From Mycolicibacterium sp. CR10 (GTDB lineage Bacteria > Actinomycetota > Actinomycetes > Mycobacteriales > Mycobacteriaceae), in assembly GCF_005222675.1 (NCBI RefSeq), contig NZ_STGE01000081.1, positions 1 through 64,000 of the forward strand: 64,000 bases of DNA, read 5' to 3'. The notes under the pieces were generated by a model. The model was not told where the DNA came from, ran no database searches, and saw only the letters and a list, made by a program, of their open reading frames with translations. A program made the translations under genes and the position numbers. Below, in pieces: positions 52,037 to 59,986 of this stretch; the first letter of the stretch is position 1, and every line of letters starts with the position of its first letter.

Positions 52037-52062
52037 CGTCCGAGGAGGAGCGACCGCTGCAC
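52021..52062 (-). CDS. Leucine leader peptide LeuL
   Basis: The 13-codon frame GTG...TGA encodes MQRSLLLGRRDGV with three consecutive CTC leucine codons. The GTG begins 7 bases after a TAGAGT -10 box, so the transcript likely starts at this codon and is leaderless. A run of leucine codons right before a stem-loop and 75 bp upstream of leuA is the hallmark of ribosome-mediated attenuation. Confidence 0.75.
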   Translation of the reverse strand: MQRSLLLGRRDGV

Positions 52063-52069
52063 AGGGGTG

Positions 52070-52097
52070 ACTCTACTCCGGTGTCCACCGATGCCAA
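52070..52097 (-). promoter_or_regulatory. leuA leader promoter
   Basis: On the minus strand TTGGCA (52092-52097) and TAGAGT (52070-52075) are separated by 16 bp. The predicted transcription start falls on the GTG of the leader peptide. Confidence 0.65.
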
Positions 52098-52170
52098 AAC
52101 CCCCGTTGACACTGCGCTCAGGGCGAGGGCTAATCGCACTTCCTCGCCCTGAGTGCGGTCTCAACGGGGA

Positions 52171-52857
52171 TCACACCTGGGAGTCGGGGAACGCGATGAC
52201 CGACAGGAACCGAATGGGCAGCGACACCAGGTCCACCGGGCCGTGGGCGCCCTCGCCGTCGAGCTGCAGCGAATCGCCGGGGTTCAGTCGGTACACCGAC
52301 CGACTGTGGCTGTAGTCCATGACGCCCTCGAGCATGTAGATGAACTCGGTCCCGGGGTGCTGGAACAGCGGGTAGGTCTGGCTCTTCTCCGACAGCGTGA
52401 CCTGCAGGCACTCGAGGCGCTTGTGTTCGCCGCGCAGCGAGCCGAGCAGCTGGTAGTCGTGGCCCTCCCGGGTGCCCTCCCGCACGATCTGCGCGCCGGT
52501 CCCCGCCTTGACGAACGCTGCGGGCCGCTCGACGTCCGCTCCACGGAAAAGGCTGGTCACCGGCACGTCGAAGCCCTTGGCCAGCAGCGCGAGGGTCGAC
52601 AGGCTGCACGACGTCTGCGCGTTCTCGATCTTGCTCATCATGGCCTTGGAGATGCCGACGCGGGCGGCGGTCTCAGCCACGGTCAGCCCCTGCTGCAGCC
52701 GCAGTTGACGCACGTTGCGGCCGATCGCCGCCTCGATCTCGAGCTCCTCGACCGGCGCGGCCGGATCCCGGTCGCGGGCCGTTCCGGACCGGTTGCGCAG
52801 CAAGGAGTCGGGCGACGGGCGGAGCAGCGGCGCGTGATCGTCGGGGGAGGGGGCCAC
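52171..52857 (-). CDS. XRE-family regulator with C-terminal cupin
   Basis: About 228 residues from GTG 52857. A helix-turn-helix of the Cro/C1 type (IGRNVRQLRLQQGLTVAETAARVGISKAMMSKIENAQTS) is followed by a cupin sensor domain (HPGTEFIYMLEGVMDY, LNPGDSLQLDGEGAHGP). Such regulators (PuuR-like) usually sense amine or amino-acid catabolites. It is the last gene of the glnT-glutamate-synthase-like operon, 11 bp after the FAD oxidase, so it is probably the operon's own regulator, acting at the dyad upstream of glnT. Confidence 0.87.
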   Translation of the reverse strand: MAPSPDDHAPLLRPSPDSLLRNRSGTARDRDPAAPVEELEIEAAIGRNVRQLRLQQGLTVAETAARVGISKAMMSKIENAQTSCSLSTLALLAKGFDVPVTSLFRGADVERPAAFVKAGTGAQIVREGTREGHDYQLLGSLRGEHKRLECLQVTLSEKSQTYPLFQHPGTEFIYMLEGVMDYSHSRSVYRLNPGDSLQLDGEGAHGPVDLVSLPIRFLSVIAFPDSQV

Positions 52858-52868
52858 AGTGCTCCTGT

Positions 52869-54065
52869 CTAGCGCATCTGTCCGGCACCGACGTAGGGGT
52901 AGGGGGTTTTGAGCGGCTCGTTCTCGGCGAATCGCGACAGCCGGAAGTCCGACGCCGGGATGCGCGGATCGCTGCTCCGGCCGTCGATGACGATGTCGGC
53001 GACGAGCCGTCCGACCGCGGGCGCGATCTTGAAGCCGTGACCGCTGAAACCCGCCGCCACCACCAGTCCGTCCAGCGGCGCCGTCGAGATCACCGGGTTC
53101 CAGTCCGGGGTGACGTCGTAGCACCCCGCGTAGCTGCTGGAGATCGCCGCATCGGGGAAGCCGGGGAAGCGGGTGCCGACCTTGTCGACAGTGACGTCGA
53201 CGGAGGCGTCGGTGGCGCGGTTGAGGTAGCCGTCGGGATCGGCGGCCTCGATGTCGTCATACCCGGGCAGGTCGCTGTTGCCGAACAGGATGTGGCCGCC
53301 GAGTTCGGGACGCACGTACTGCAGCGACACCAGGTCGGAGAACACCGGGACCGGGCCGATCTGGACACCGGGGTCGATCATCACGATCTGTTCGCGGATC
53401 ACCCGGATGGGCACGTCGACGCCGTAAGGCTCGAGGAACGGCCGAGTCCACACGCCCGCGGCGACGACGACAGTGCCCGCCGAGATCTCGGATCCGTCGG
53501 CCAATCGCACGCCGGTGACCCGGTCGCCGTCGACGAGCAGCCCGGCGGCCGGGGTCCCCTGACGAACGCGAACCCCTGCGCTCCGTGCGGACGCCGCGAA
53601 TGCCTGCGCGGTCTGATACGCGTCGCCGTATCCGCCGCGCGCCTCCCAGCCGAACGCGGCGAACGGGGTCAGGTCGGCGAACGGCCACAGCCGAGCGACC
53701 TCGGCACGGTCGATCTCCTCGGTCTCGACCCCGACGGCACGTTGTGCAGCAAGGCTTTTGCGCAGCGAGTCCACGTTGGGGTCGCCGACCCCGACGACGT
53801 ACCCGGTCTGCCGGAACCCGATGTCGGAGCTGAAGATGTCGACAGCGTGCTCGAAGACCTCGAGCCCGTCGGCCGCCATGGCGGCCAGCGAGCTGACGCC
53901 GTAGTGGCACCGCACGATGCCGCTGGATTTACCGGTCATTCCGGAACCGACTGTGTTGCGTTCGACGACAACAACATCCGTGACACCGCGCCGACTCAGC
54001 GCCCAGGCCGCCGCGGAGCCCTCGATGCCGCCACCGACGATGACCACGTCGGCCGTTTCGCTCAC
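52869..54065 (-). CDS. FAD-dependent amine/amino-acid oxidoreductase, sarcosine oxidase beta-like
   Basis: 398 residues of the DAO fold. The dinucleotide site VVIVGGGIEGSAAAWALSRRG opens the protein, and the C-terminal GHGFKIAPAVGRLVADIV ends the FAD domain; GSGMTGKSSG follows the first fold. Relatives oxidise N-methyl or secondary amines (sarcosine, N-methylglutamate, D-amino acids). GTG 54065 overlaps the stop of the upstream glutamate-synthase-like gene as GTGA. In this operon it could act as an N-methylglutamate-like dehydrogenase; substrate is inferred. Confidence 0.86.
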   Translation of the reverse strand: MSETADVVIVGGGIEGSAAAWALSRRGVTDVVVVERNTVGSGMTGKSSGIVRCHYGVSSLAAMAADGLEVFEHAVDIFSSDIGFRQTGYVVGVGDPNVDSLRKSLAAQRAVGVETEEIDRAEVARLWPFADLTPFAAFGWEARGGYGDAYQTAQAFAASARSAGVRVRQGTPAAGLLVDGDRVTGVRLADGSEISAGTVVVAAGVWTRPFLEPYGVDVPIRVIREQIVMIDPGVQIGPVPVFSDLVSLQYVRPELGGHILFGNSDLPGYDDIEAADPDGYLNRATDASVDVTVDKVGTRFPGFPDAAISSSYAGCYDVTPDWNPVISTAPLDGLVVAAGFSGHGFKIAPAVGRLVADIVIDGRSSDPRIPASDFRLSRFAENEPLKTPYPYVGAGQMR

Positions 54066-55435
54066 CAGCCTGTCCCGGTCTGCCCGGGTATCCAGTTCGT
54101 GCCTGCCAGCGGAACCCGCGCCATCGCGGCGGCCTCGATGCTCACCGCCACCAGATCGTCGGGTTCGAGGTGGCACACGTGCGACTTACCGCACGCCCTG
54201 GCGATCGTCTGAGCCTCCATCGTCAGCACCCGCAGGTAGTTGGCCAATCGATGGCCCCCCGCCACCGCGTCGAACCGCGAAGCCAGGTCCGGATTTTGCG
54301 TGGTGATCCCGGCGGGGTCGTCGCCGTCCTGGAAGTCGTCGTAGAAACCCGCTGCGCTGCCGATCTTCTCGTATTCGGCGGCGAAGCGAGGGTGGTTGTC
54401 GCCCAACGCGATCAGTGCTGCGGTGCCGATGGCGACGGCGTCGGCTCCGAGCGCCAACGCCTTGGCGACGTCCGCGCCGCTGCGGATCCCACCGGAGACG
54501 ATCAGCTGTACTCCCCTTCTTCCCGTCGCTCCGCTCACCCCGGTCCGATGGACCCCCAGTTCCTGCAACGCCTGCACGGCCTGCGGGATCGCCGCGAGCG
54601 TCGGGATCCCGACATGCTCGATGAAGACCTCCTGGGTGGCCGCCGTGCCGCCCTGCATCCCGTCAACCACCACCACGTCCGCTCCGGCGTGCACCGCGAG
54701 CTTGACGTCGTAATAGGTCCGGGTGGCGCCGACCTTGACGTAGATCGGCTTCTCCCAGTCGGTGATCTCACGCAACTCGTTGACCTTGATGGTCAGGTCA
54801 TCGGGTCCGGTCCAGTCCGGATGCCGGCATGCCGAACGCTGGTCGATGCCCTCAGGCAGGGTGCGCATCCCCGCGACCCGTTCCGAGATCTTCTGGCCCA
54901 GCAGCATTCCGCCGCCGCCCGGCTTGGCGCCCTGGCCGAGGACGACCTCGATGGCGTCGGCCTTGCGCAGGTCGTCGGGGTTCATCCCGTACCGCGACGG
55001 CAGGTACTGGTAGACCAGCGACTTGCTCTGCCCCCGCTCCTCGGGCGTCATGCCGCCGTCACCGGTGGTCGTCGACGTCCCGGCCTCGCTGGCCCCGCGC
55101 CCGAGCGCCTCCTTGGCGGGTCCGGACAGTGCGCCGAAGCTCATCCCGGCGATAGTGACCGGAATATCCAGGTGCAGAGGGTGTTTGGCGAACCTGTCGC
55201 CGAGCACCACGTCGGTCGCGCACCGCTCGCGGTATCCCTCCAGCGGGTAGCGCGACATCGATGCGCCCAGGAACAGCAGGTCGTCGAAGTGCGGCAGCGG
55301 CCGCTTGGCGCCCCAGCCGCGGATGTCGTAAATGCCGGTGTCGGCCGCGCGCTGGATGGCCGCGATGGTGGCGCGGTCGAAGGTGGCCGATTCGCGCAAT
55401 CCGAGACGCGCGCGATCGTCTTGTGTGTAGCTCAT
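54062..55435 (-). CDS. Glutamate-synthase-like FMN domain protein (GltB2/MgsC type)
   Basis: 457 residues corresponding to the central FMN-binding TIM-barrel domain of glutamate synthase as a separate protein: PVTIAGMSFGALSGPAKEALGRGA, GDGGMTPEE, GQGAKPGGGGMLLGQKI, KVGATRTYYDVKLAVHAGADVVVVDGMQGG and a Cys-containing CGKSHVCHL near the end. Together with the two genes just upstream it makes a three-part enzyme like N-methylglutamate synthase MgsABC. Start and upstream stop share one base. Confidence 0.88.
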   Translation of the reverse strand: MSYTQDDRARLGLRESATFDRATIAAIQRAADTGIYDIRGWGAKRPLPHFDDLLFLGASMSRYPLEGYRERCATDVVLGDRFAKHPLHLDIPVTIAGMSFGALSGPAKEALGRGASEAGTSTTTGDGGMTPEERGQSKSLVYQYLPSRYGMNPDDLRKADAIEVVLGQGAKPGGGGMLLGQKISERVAGMRTLPEGIDQRSACRHPDWTGPDDLTIKVNELREITDWEKPIYVKVGATRTYYDVKLAVHAGADVVVVDGMQGGTAATQEVFIEHVGIPTLAAIPQAVQALQELGVHRTGVSGATGRRGVQLIVSGGIRSGADVAKALALGADAVAIGTAALIALGDNHPRFAAEYEKIGSAAGFYDDFQDGDDPAGITTQNPDLASRFDAVAGGHRLANYLRVLTMEAQTIARACGKSHVCHLEPDDLVAVSIEAAAMARVPLAGTNWIPGQTGTGW

Positions 55436-56223
55436 CAGTAGGCACTCGCGTTGTCGACGTGGAAGTGATACAGCGAACGTCCCGATCCGTAGCGGGTGTA
55501 CGCGTGGGTGTCGTCGTCCTCGAATCCCGCCGCCTTCAGCAGGTCGGCGAGCTCGCTGTGGTGTTCGTGCTCCATGGGTTTGGCCACGCAGTCGGCGCCC
55601 AGCGAGGCGACATCCCCGCGCACGTAGAGGCGGGCCTCGTAGATCGAATCGCCCAGCGCCTCACCCGCATCGCCACGGATGACCAGCCGCCCGGCCTGCG
55701 CCATGAACGCGCTCATGTGGCCCACGTTCCCACCGACGACGATGTCGATGCCCTTCATCGAGATGCCGCACCGCGCAGCGGCATTGCCGTCGATGACGAG
55801 CAGTCCGCCGTGTGCGGTGGCACCCGCGGACTGCGACGCATTGCCCTTCACCCATACCGATCCACTCATCATGTTCTCGGCGACGCCGGTACCGGCGTTG
55901 CCGTTGACGATCACGTCGGCGTGCTGGTTCATGCCCGCGGCGTAGTACCCGACGTGCCCCTCGATCGTCACTGTGACCGGTGCGTCCAGGCCGACCGCGA
56001 CGTTGTGCGCGCCAGCGGGATTCTCGATGACGAACTTGCCGTGCAGATCCGGGGCGTGCAGTGCGGCGTTGACCTCCCGCAGCGGGGTGGTGCGCAGGTC
56101 GAATGCCGTGATCGCCGCCGACGAGCGCTCGCGCGAGGAGAAATTCAGCGCCGACGAGCGCTCGCGCGAGGAGAAATTCAGCGCCGACGAGCGCTCGCGC
56201 GAGGAGAAATTCAACGCTGCCAT
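55435..56223 (-). CDS. Glutamate-synthase-like GXGXG domain protein (GltB3/MgsB type)
   Basis: 262 residues built of the right-handed GXGXG beta-helix: IEGHVGYYAAGMNQHADVIVNGNAGTGVAENMM, ASQSAGATAHGGLLVIDGNAAARCG, MKGIDIVVGGNVGHMSAFMAQ. Its first 36 residues are three copies of LNFSSRERSSA, not seen in the family, created by a 33-bp tandem repeat. The real body starts near AAITAFDLRTTPLREVNAAL. The ATG at 56223 overlaps the stop of the amidotransferase gene by 13 bases. Confidence 0.87.
   Translation of the reverse strand: MAALNFSSRERSSALNFSSRERSSALNFSSRERSSAAITAFDLRTTPLREVNAALHAPDLHGKFVIENPAGAHNVAVGLDAPVTVTIEGHVGYYAAGMNQHADVIVNGNAGTGVAENMMSGSVWVKGNASQSAGATAHGGLLVIDGNAAARCGISMKGIDIVVGGNVGHMSAFMAQAGRLVIRGDAGEALGDSIYEARLYVRGDVASLGADCVAKPMEHEHHSELADLLKAAGFEDDDTHAYTRYGSGRSLYHFHVDNASAY
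56115..56213 (-). repeat. 33-bp tandem repeat, three copies, at the N-terminus of the GltB3-like gene
   Basis: Copies 56115-56147, 56148-56180 and 56181-56213 are nearly identical (one difference at the outer edge) and contain GAGCGCTCGCGCGAGGAG. They keep the frame and encode LNFSSRERSSA three times. The last copy also contains the stop codon of the upstream amidotransferase gene. Confidence 0.95.
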
Positions 56224-57110
56224 GCGTACACGACCTCCGGCTCGGGTTCCCAGATCCTGGCCTTCTCGACTCCGGGAAGTGCTGCCAGGGCGCGGTATTC
56301 GCTGCCCATCGCCACCCAGTCGTCGGTTTCGGCGATCACCGCGGGTTTGCAGGCGATGGCGTCGCGGACCACGGCGAAGGAATCGCGGTTGGAGACCAGC
56401 AGCGTGTAGAAGCCGTCGAAGACGCCGCACAGGGTCTTGAGCGCCGTCTCGACGTCACGACCCTCGGCCAGCAGCTTCGCGATGAACCGGGCGCCCACCT
56501 CGGTGTCATTCTCGCTGTCGAAAGGCACTCCGGCGGAGCGGAGTTCGCGGCGGATCGTGGCGTGGTTGGCGAAGGAGCCGTTGTGCACCATGCACTGTCC
56601 CGGACCCACCGCATAGGGATGGCAGCCGGCCGGGGTGACCGCCGACTCGGTGGCCATGCGGGTGTGCCCGACGCCCTGCCAGCCCCGGGCCTTCGCCAAC
56701 CCCCAGCCGTCGGTCAGGACGCGTGGATGCCCGACTCCCTTGAGAACTGCTATGTCGGAACCGAAACCGGCGACCAGCGCCTGCGGATACACCGTCCGCA
56801 CGGCCGCCAACAGGGCCTCGGAATCCACACCGGCCGACAACAGGTAGCTGCTCTGCACCGTGACGCCGTCGACGTCACTTCCGAGGGCGTCCGCGACGGC
56901 AGCGGTCACCTCGGCGATGTCGGCCGCGCCGAGGTCGACCACCGACGCACAGCCCTGTCCGGGAGGCGACCAGGCCGGGTCGCCGTAGACGGCGACGCCG
57001 GCGGAGTCGCTGCCGCGGTCGCCCATCTCGCACAGCATCCCGGTGAGCAACTCGCCGAGTCGGGGGTAGAGCTCGGGGGTGCGCAAATGCAGCCCGACGA
57101 TCCCGCACAT
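56211..57110 (-). CDS. Class II glutamine amidotransferase domain protein (GltB1/MgsA type)
   Basis: 299 residues starting MCGIVGLHLR, so Cys2 is the N-terminal nucleophile. Further class II motifs are GVGHTRMATESAVTPAGCHPYAVG and MVHNGSFANHATIRREL. It releases ammonia from glutamine for transfer to the FMN subunit. It is a stand-alone form of the first domain of glutamate synthase; with the two genes downstream it forms a complete split enzyme. ATG 57110 lies 28 bp after glnT. Confidence 0.9.
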   Translation of the reverse strand: MCGIVGLHLRTPELYPRLGELLTGMLCEMGDRGSDSAGVAVYGDPAWSPPGQGCASVVDLGAADIAEVTAAVADALGSDVDGVTVQSSYLLSAGVDSEALLAAVRTVYPQALVAGFGSDIAVLKGVGHPRVLTDGWGLAKARGWQGVGHTRMATESAVTPAGCHPYAVGPGQCMVHNGSFANHATIRRELRSAGVPFDSENDTEVGARFIAKLLAEGRDVETALKTLCGVFDGFYTLLVSNRDSFAVVRDAIACKPAVIAETDDWVAMGSEYRALAALPGVEKARIWEPEPEVVYAWQR

Positions 57111-57138
57111 GTGTTGACTCCCTTCGTATCCGGGTCGC

Positions 57139-58449
57139 TCAGAACGCCGTCAGGTAGTGATCGATCTCCCACGGGCTGACGTCGCTGTGGTAGGCGAAGA
57201 ACTCCTCACGCTTGAGGGTCGCGAAGTAGCCCGCGACGCCCGGGCCCGCGGCGTCCAGTACACCGGTGACCACCGCGTCGCCCTCGAACTCGTCGACGGC
57301 GTGCAGCAGCGTGGGCGGCAGCGCCCGGGTGCTGACGCCGCCGCCGACGGCTCCGGGGTCGGTGCTGCGCTTGATGCCGTCGAGACCGGCACCGAGGGCC
57401 GCGGCGATCGCGAGGTACGGGTTGGCGGAGCCGTCCCCGCCGCGCAGCTCGATCCGGTCGGAGTCGGGAACCCGGATGTAGTGGGTGCGGTCGTTGCCGC
57501 CGTAGGTGGGTAGCCTCGGAGCCCAGGATGCTCCCGAGGCCGTCGATACGGCGCCGGTCCGCTTGTAGGAGTTGACCGTTGGGGCCATCACGGCCTGCAG
57601 CGCGCAGGCATGGTCGAGGATTCCGCCGAGAAAGCCGTACGCGGTCTCCGATAGCCCGAGGCCTCGCTCGTCGTCGTCAACCGGGAAGACCGCCGCACCG
57701 CCGCTGGTCAACGACAGGTGAAGATGCAGTCCGCTGCCGGTCTTGTCGGCGAAGGGTTTCGGCATGAAGGTGGCGATCATGCCGCGCTCGGCCGCGATCA
57801 TCGACAGCAGGTAGCGCAGCGTGACCACCCGGTCCGCGGTGATCAGTGCCTCGGCGAACTGGAAGTTCTGCTCGAACTGGCCGTTTCCGTCCTCGTGGTC
57901 GTTGGCGTAGTTGGACCAACCCAGCTGATTCATCGCCGTCGAGACGGCGGTGAGGTGGTCGTACATCCGGGTGACGCCACGGGCGTCGTAGCACGGCTGG
58001 GCGGCGGTGTCGGCGCTGTCGGCGACCGCGACGCTGCCATCGGCGTGGCGGCGCAACAGAAAGTACTCGACCTCGGCGCCTACCCACGGCTCGAAGCCGG
58101 CGTCGGCGCACTGCGCGACGAGGGCCTTGAGGATCACCCGGGGTGCGTACGGCCACGGCTCGCCGTTGACGTGCGGGTCGCAGTGCACGATCGCCAGACC
58201 GTCCTTGATGAACGGGATCGGCGTGAACGACGTCGGGTCCGGGATGGCCATCAGGTCGGGGTCCTTGGGCTCCTGGCCCATGGCGCCCACGGCATAGCCG
58301 GCGAACCCGACCCCTTCGGTGGCGAGCAGCTCGACGGCCTCGACCGGGACCAGCTTGGCGCACGGCTTGCCGCGCAGGTCGACGAACAACGCGAGGATGA
58401 ACGTGGTGCCGGCTGCTGCCGCGAGGTCCTGGAGTTCGGTGGCGGACAT
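57139..58449 (-). CDS. glnT: Glutamine synthetase family protein (GlnT/GS III-like)
   Basis: 436 residues with the GS beta-grasp and catalytic domain: FVDLRGKPCAKLVPVEA, EVEYFLLRRH, NDHEDGNGQFEQNF, and KPFADKTGSGLHLHLSL; the end has RGGDGSANPYLAIAAALGAG. It ligates an amine to glutamate using ATP. GlnT proteins beside MgsABC-type genes can act as gamma-glutamylmethylamide synthetase or ordinary glutamine synthetase. It is the first gene of the operon and downstream of amt, so supply of ammonium or small amines fits. Confidence 0.88.
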   Translation of the reverse strand: MSATELQDLAAAAGTTFILALFVDLRGKPCAKLVPVEAVELLATEGVGFAGYAVGAMGQEPKDPDLMAIPDPTSFTPIPFIKDGLAIVHCDPHVNGEPWPYAPRVILKALVAQCADAGFEPWVGAEVEYFLLRRHADGSVAVADSADTAAQPCYDARGVTRMYDHLTAVSTAMNQLGWSNYANDHEDGNGQFEQNFQFAEALITADRVVTLRYLLSMIAAERGMIATFMPKPFADKTGSGLHLHLSLTSGGAAVFPVDDDERGLGLSETAYGFLGGILDHACALQAVMAPTVNSYKRTGAVSTASGASWAPRLPTYGGNDRTHYIRVPDSDRIELRGGDGSANPYLAIAAALGAGLDGIKRSTDPGAVGGGVSTRALPPTLLHAVDEFEGDAVVTGVLDAAGPGVAGYFATLKREEFFAYHSDVSPWEIDHYLTAF

Positions 58450-58476
58450 CTCGATCCTTGTCTCTTGTTGAGAATC

Positions 58477-58490
58477 AAAGTATCACGATA
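58477..58490. promoter_or_regulatory. glnT operon promoter region with TATC-GATA dyad
   Basis: TATCACGATA (58481-58490) is a dyad about 30-40 bp upstream of glnT, overlapping a minus-strand TACTTT (58477-58482) that fits a -10 box. An AAGGA ribosome-binding site follows before the ATG. The dyad is a candidate site for the XRE-cupin regulator. Confidence 0.5.
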
Positions 58491-58510
58491 TGAAACACGA
58501 TGAAGACGAA

Positions 58511-58545
58511 CCGGCCGCCGCGGCGCATGCTCCCGCGGCGGCCGG
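58511..58545 (-). terminator. Strong hairpin after amt
   Basis: CCGGCCGCCGCGG pairs perfectly with CCGCGGCGGCCGG around a 9-base loop, just downstream of the amt stop and upstream of the glnT promoter. It should end the amt transcript and keep amt and glnT as separate units. Confidence 0.85.
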
Positions 58546-58554
58546 ATGTCAGGG

Positions 58555-59817
58555 TCAGGTGCTGGCGAGCTCGTACGACGATTCGCGGTGGAACGCCGAG
58601 TCGATGCCCTTCTCCTCTTCCTCGGGCGAGATGCGGATGCCCATCGTCTTCTTGAGCGCGAAGGCGATCGCGAAGGCGACCACGAAGGAGTAGGCCATCA
58701 CGGCGAACGCCGCGACCGCCTGCCGCCACAGCTGGTCGACGCCGCCGCCGTAGAACAGCCCGTTGGTCGCATTGGGCATGCTCTCGCTGGCGAAGAAGCC
58801 GATCAGCAGGGTGCCGATGACGCCGCCGACGAGGTGCACGCCGACCACGTCGAGCGAGTCGTCGTAGCCGAACTTCGACTTCAGACCGACCGCGTACACG
58901 CAGATCGCGCCGGCGATGGCACCGACCGCGATGGCTCCGACGGGGGTGACGGCGCCGCAAGCGGGGGTGATGGCGACCAGGCCGGTGATCGCACCGGAGG
59001 CCGCACCGACGCCCGTCACGTGGCCGTCCTTGAACTTCTCGACGGCCAGCCAGGCCAGGGTGGCCGCACAGGTGGCCACGAAGGTGGTGACCATGACGAT
59101 GGCGGCGGAGTTGCCGGCCGCCAGCGCCGAGCCGCCGTTGAACGCGTACCAGCCGGCCCAGAGCAGACCGGCACCGAGCAGCGTCAGCGGCACGTTGTGG
59201 GGCTTGCGCAGCTGCCCGAACATCGCGGACTTGCCGAGCACGATCGCCACCGCGAGCGCCGCCGCGCCTGCGTTGATGTGCACTGCGGTGCCACCAGCGA
59301 AGTCAATTGCCTTGAGGCTGTTGGCGATCCAGCCGCCGATCGAGTTCTCGGTCACCACGCCGTCGAACGCGAACACCCAGTGCGCGACGGGGAAGTACAC
59401 CAGCACGGCCCACGCGGTTGCGAACAGCATCCAGGCGCCGAACTTCATCCGGTCGGCCACCGCACCCGAGATCAGCGCGACGGTGATCGCGGCGAAAAGT
59501 GCCTGGAACAGTGAGAACAAACTGATCGGCAGACCCGAGATGGTGGTTTGTGACTCGAGAAGGTCCTTCATCCCGAGGAATTCGGTGAAGCTGCCGACGA
59601 AGCCGTCGTAGGACGTGCCGAAGACCATCGAGAAACCGAAGAGCACCCAGAGCACTCCGACGATGGCGACCGCGCCGAAGGTCATCATCATCATGTTGGT
59701 CGAACTCTTGACCGAGACCATCCCGCCGTAGAACAGCGCGAGTCCCGGAATCATCAGCGTGAGCCCGATGATGCAACACAGCATGAAGGCTGTGGTGCCT
59801 GTGTCCACTACATCCAT
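58555..59817 (-). CDS. amt: Ammonium transporter Amt
   Basis: 420 residues with eleven predicted membrane helices and Amt signatures: MIPGLALFYGGMVSVKSS, DFAGGTAVHINAGAAALAVA (with a pore histidine) and FGYDDSLDVVGVHLVGGVIGTLL (second pore histidine). It imports ammonium or methylammonium. No glnK/glnD genes follow, so this is the stand-alone Amt type. In other fast-growing mycobacteria this amt-glnT region is induced under nitrogen limitation by GlnR; a clear GlnR box could not be confirmed here. Confidence 0.93.
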   Translation of the reverse strand: MDVVDTGTTAFMLCCIIGLTLMIPGLALFYGGMVSVKSSTNMMMMTFGAVAIVGVLWVLFGFSMVFGTSYDGFVGSFTEFLGMKDLLESQTTISGLPISLFSLFQALFAAITVALISGAVADRMKFGAWMLFATAWAVLVYFPVAHWVFAFDGVVTENSIGGWIANSLKAIDFAGGTAVHINAGAAALAVAIVLGKSAMFGQLRKPHNVPLTLLGAGLLWAGWYAFNGGSALAAGNSAAIVMVTTFVATCAATLAWLAVEKFKDGHVTGVGAASGAITGLVAITPACGAVTPVGAIAVGAIAGAICVYAVGLKSKFGYDDSLDVVGVHLVGGVIGTLLIGFFASESMPNATNGLFYGGGVDQLWRQAVAAFAVMAYSFVVAFAIAFALKKTMGIRISPEEEEKGIDSAFHRESSYELAST

Positions 59818-59888
59818 GTCTTACCGTCCATTGGTTCGCTTCTCCTGGTGACCGCGGCCTCGAAATGGTGGTGGGCCGATCCATGGCA

Positions 59889-59908
59889 GTAACCGACGGT
59901 TCTGTTAC
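59889..59908. promoter_or_regulatory. GTAAC-N10-GTTAC dyad upstream of amt
   Basis: Inverted repeat in the 169-bp divergent gap between amt and the Ntn-hydrolase gene, 72 bp from the amt start. GTAAC is the half-site core of GlnR boxes, but the spacing to a GAAAC partner does not fit the consensus, so the assignment is weak. Confidence 0.35.
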
Positions 59909-59974
59909 GTGGACGGGATCCTGGTGTTGCGGCGAGGTTAAGGATGTTTCTGACACTCGGCAGTGGGCTCGTTC

Positions 59975-59980
59975 TAAAGT
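59975..59980 (+). promoter_or_regulatory. -10 box for a leaderless Ntn-hydrolase transcript
   Basis: TAAAGT ends 6 bases before the GTG at 59987, placing the transcription start on the start codon. This supports a GTG start that makes the next residue the catalytic cysteine. Confidence 0.55.
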
Positions 59981-59986
59981 CGGGTG

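Noticed and set aside
56115..56213. CRISPR-like array
   Set aside because: The 33-bp units are directly adjacent with no spacers and keep a coding frame; this is a simple tandem repeat. The same holds for the repeats at 42577, 61559 and 63004.
59818..59986. GlnR box upstream of amt
   Set aside because: GTAAC half-sites exist but none has a correctly spaced GAAAC partner; kept only as a weak dyad.
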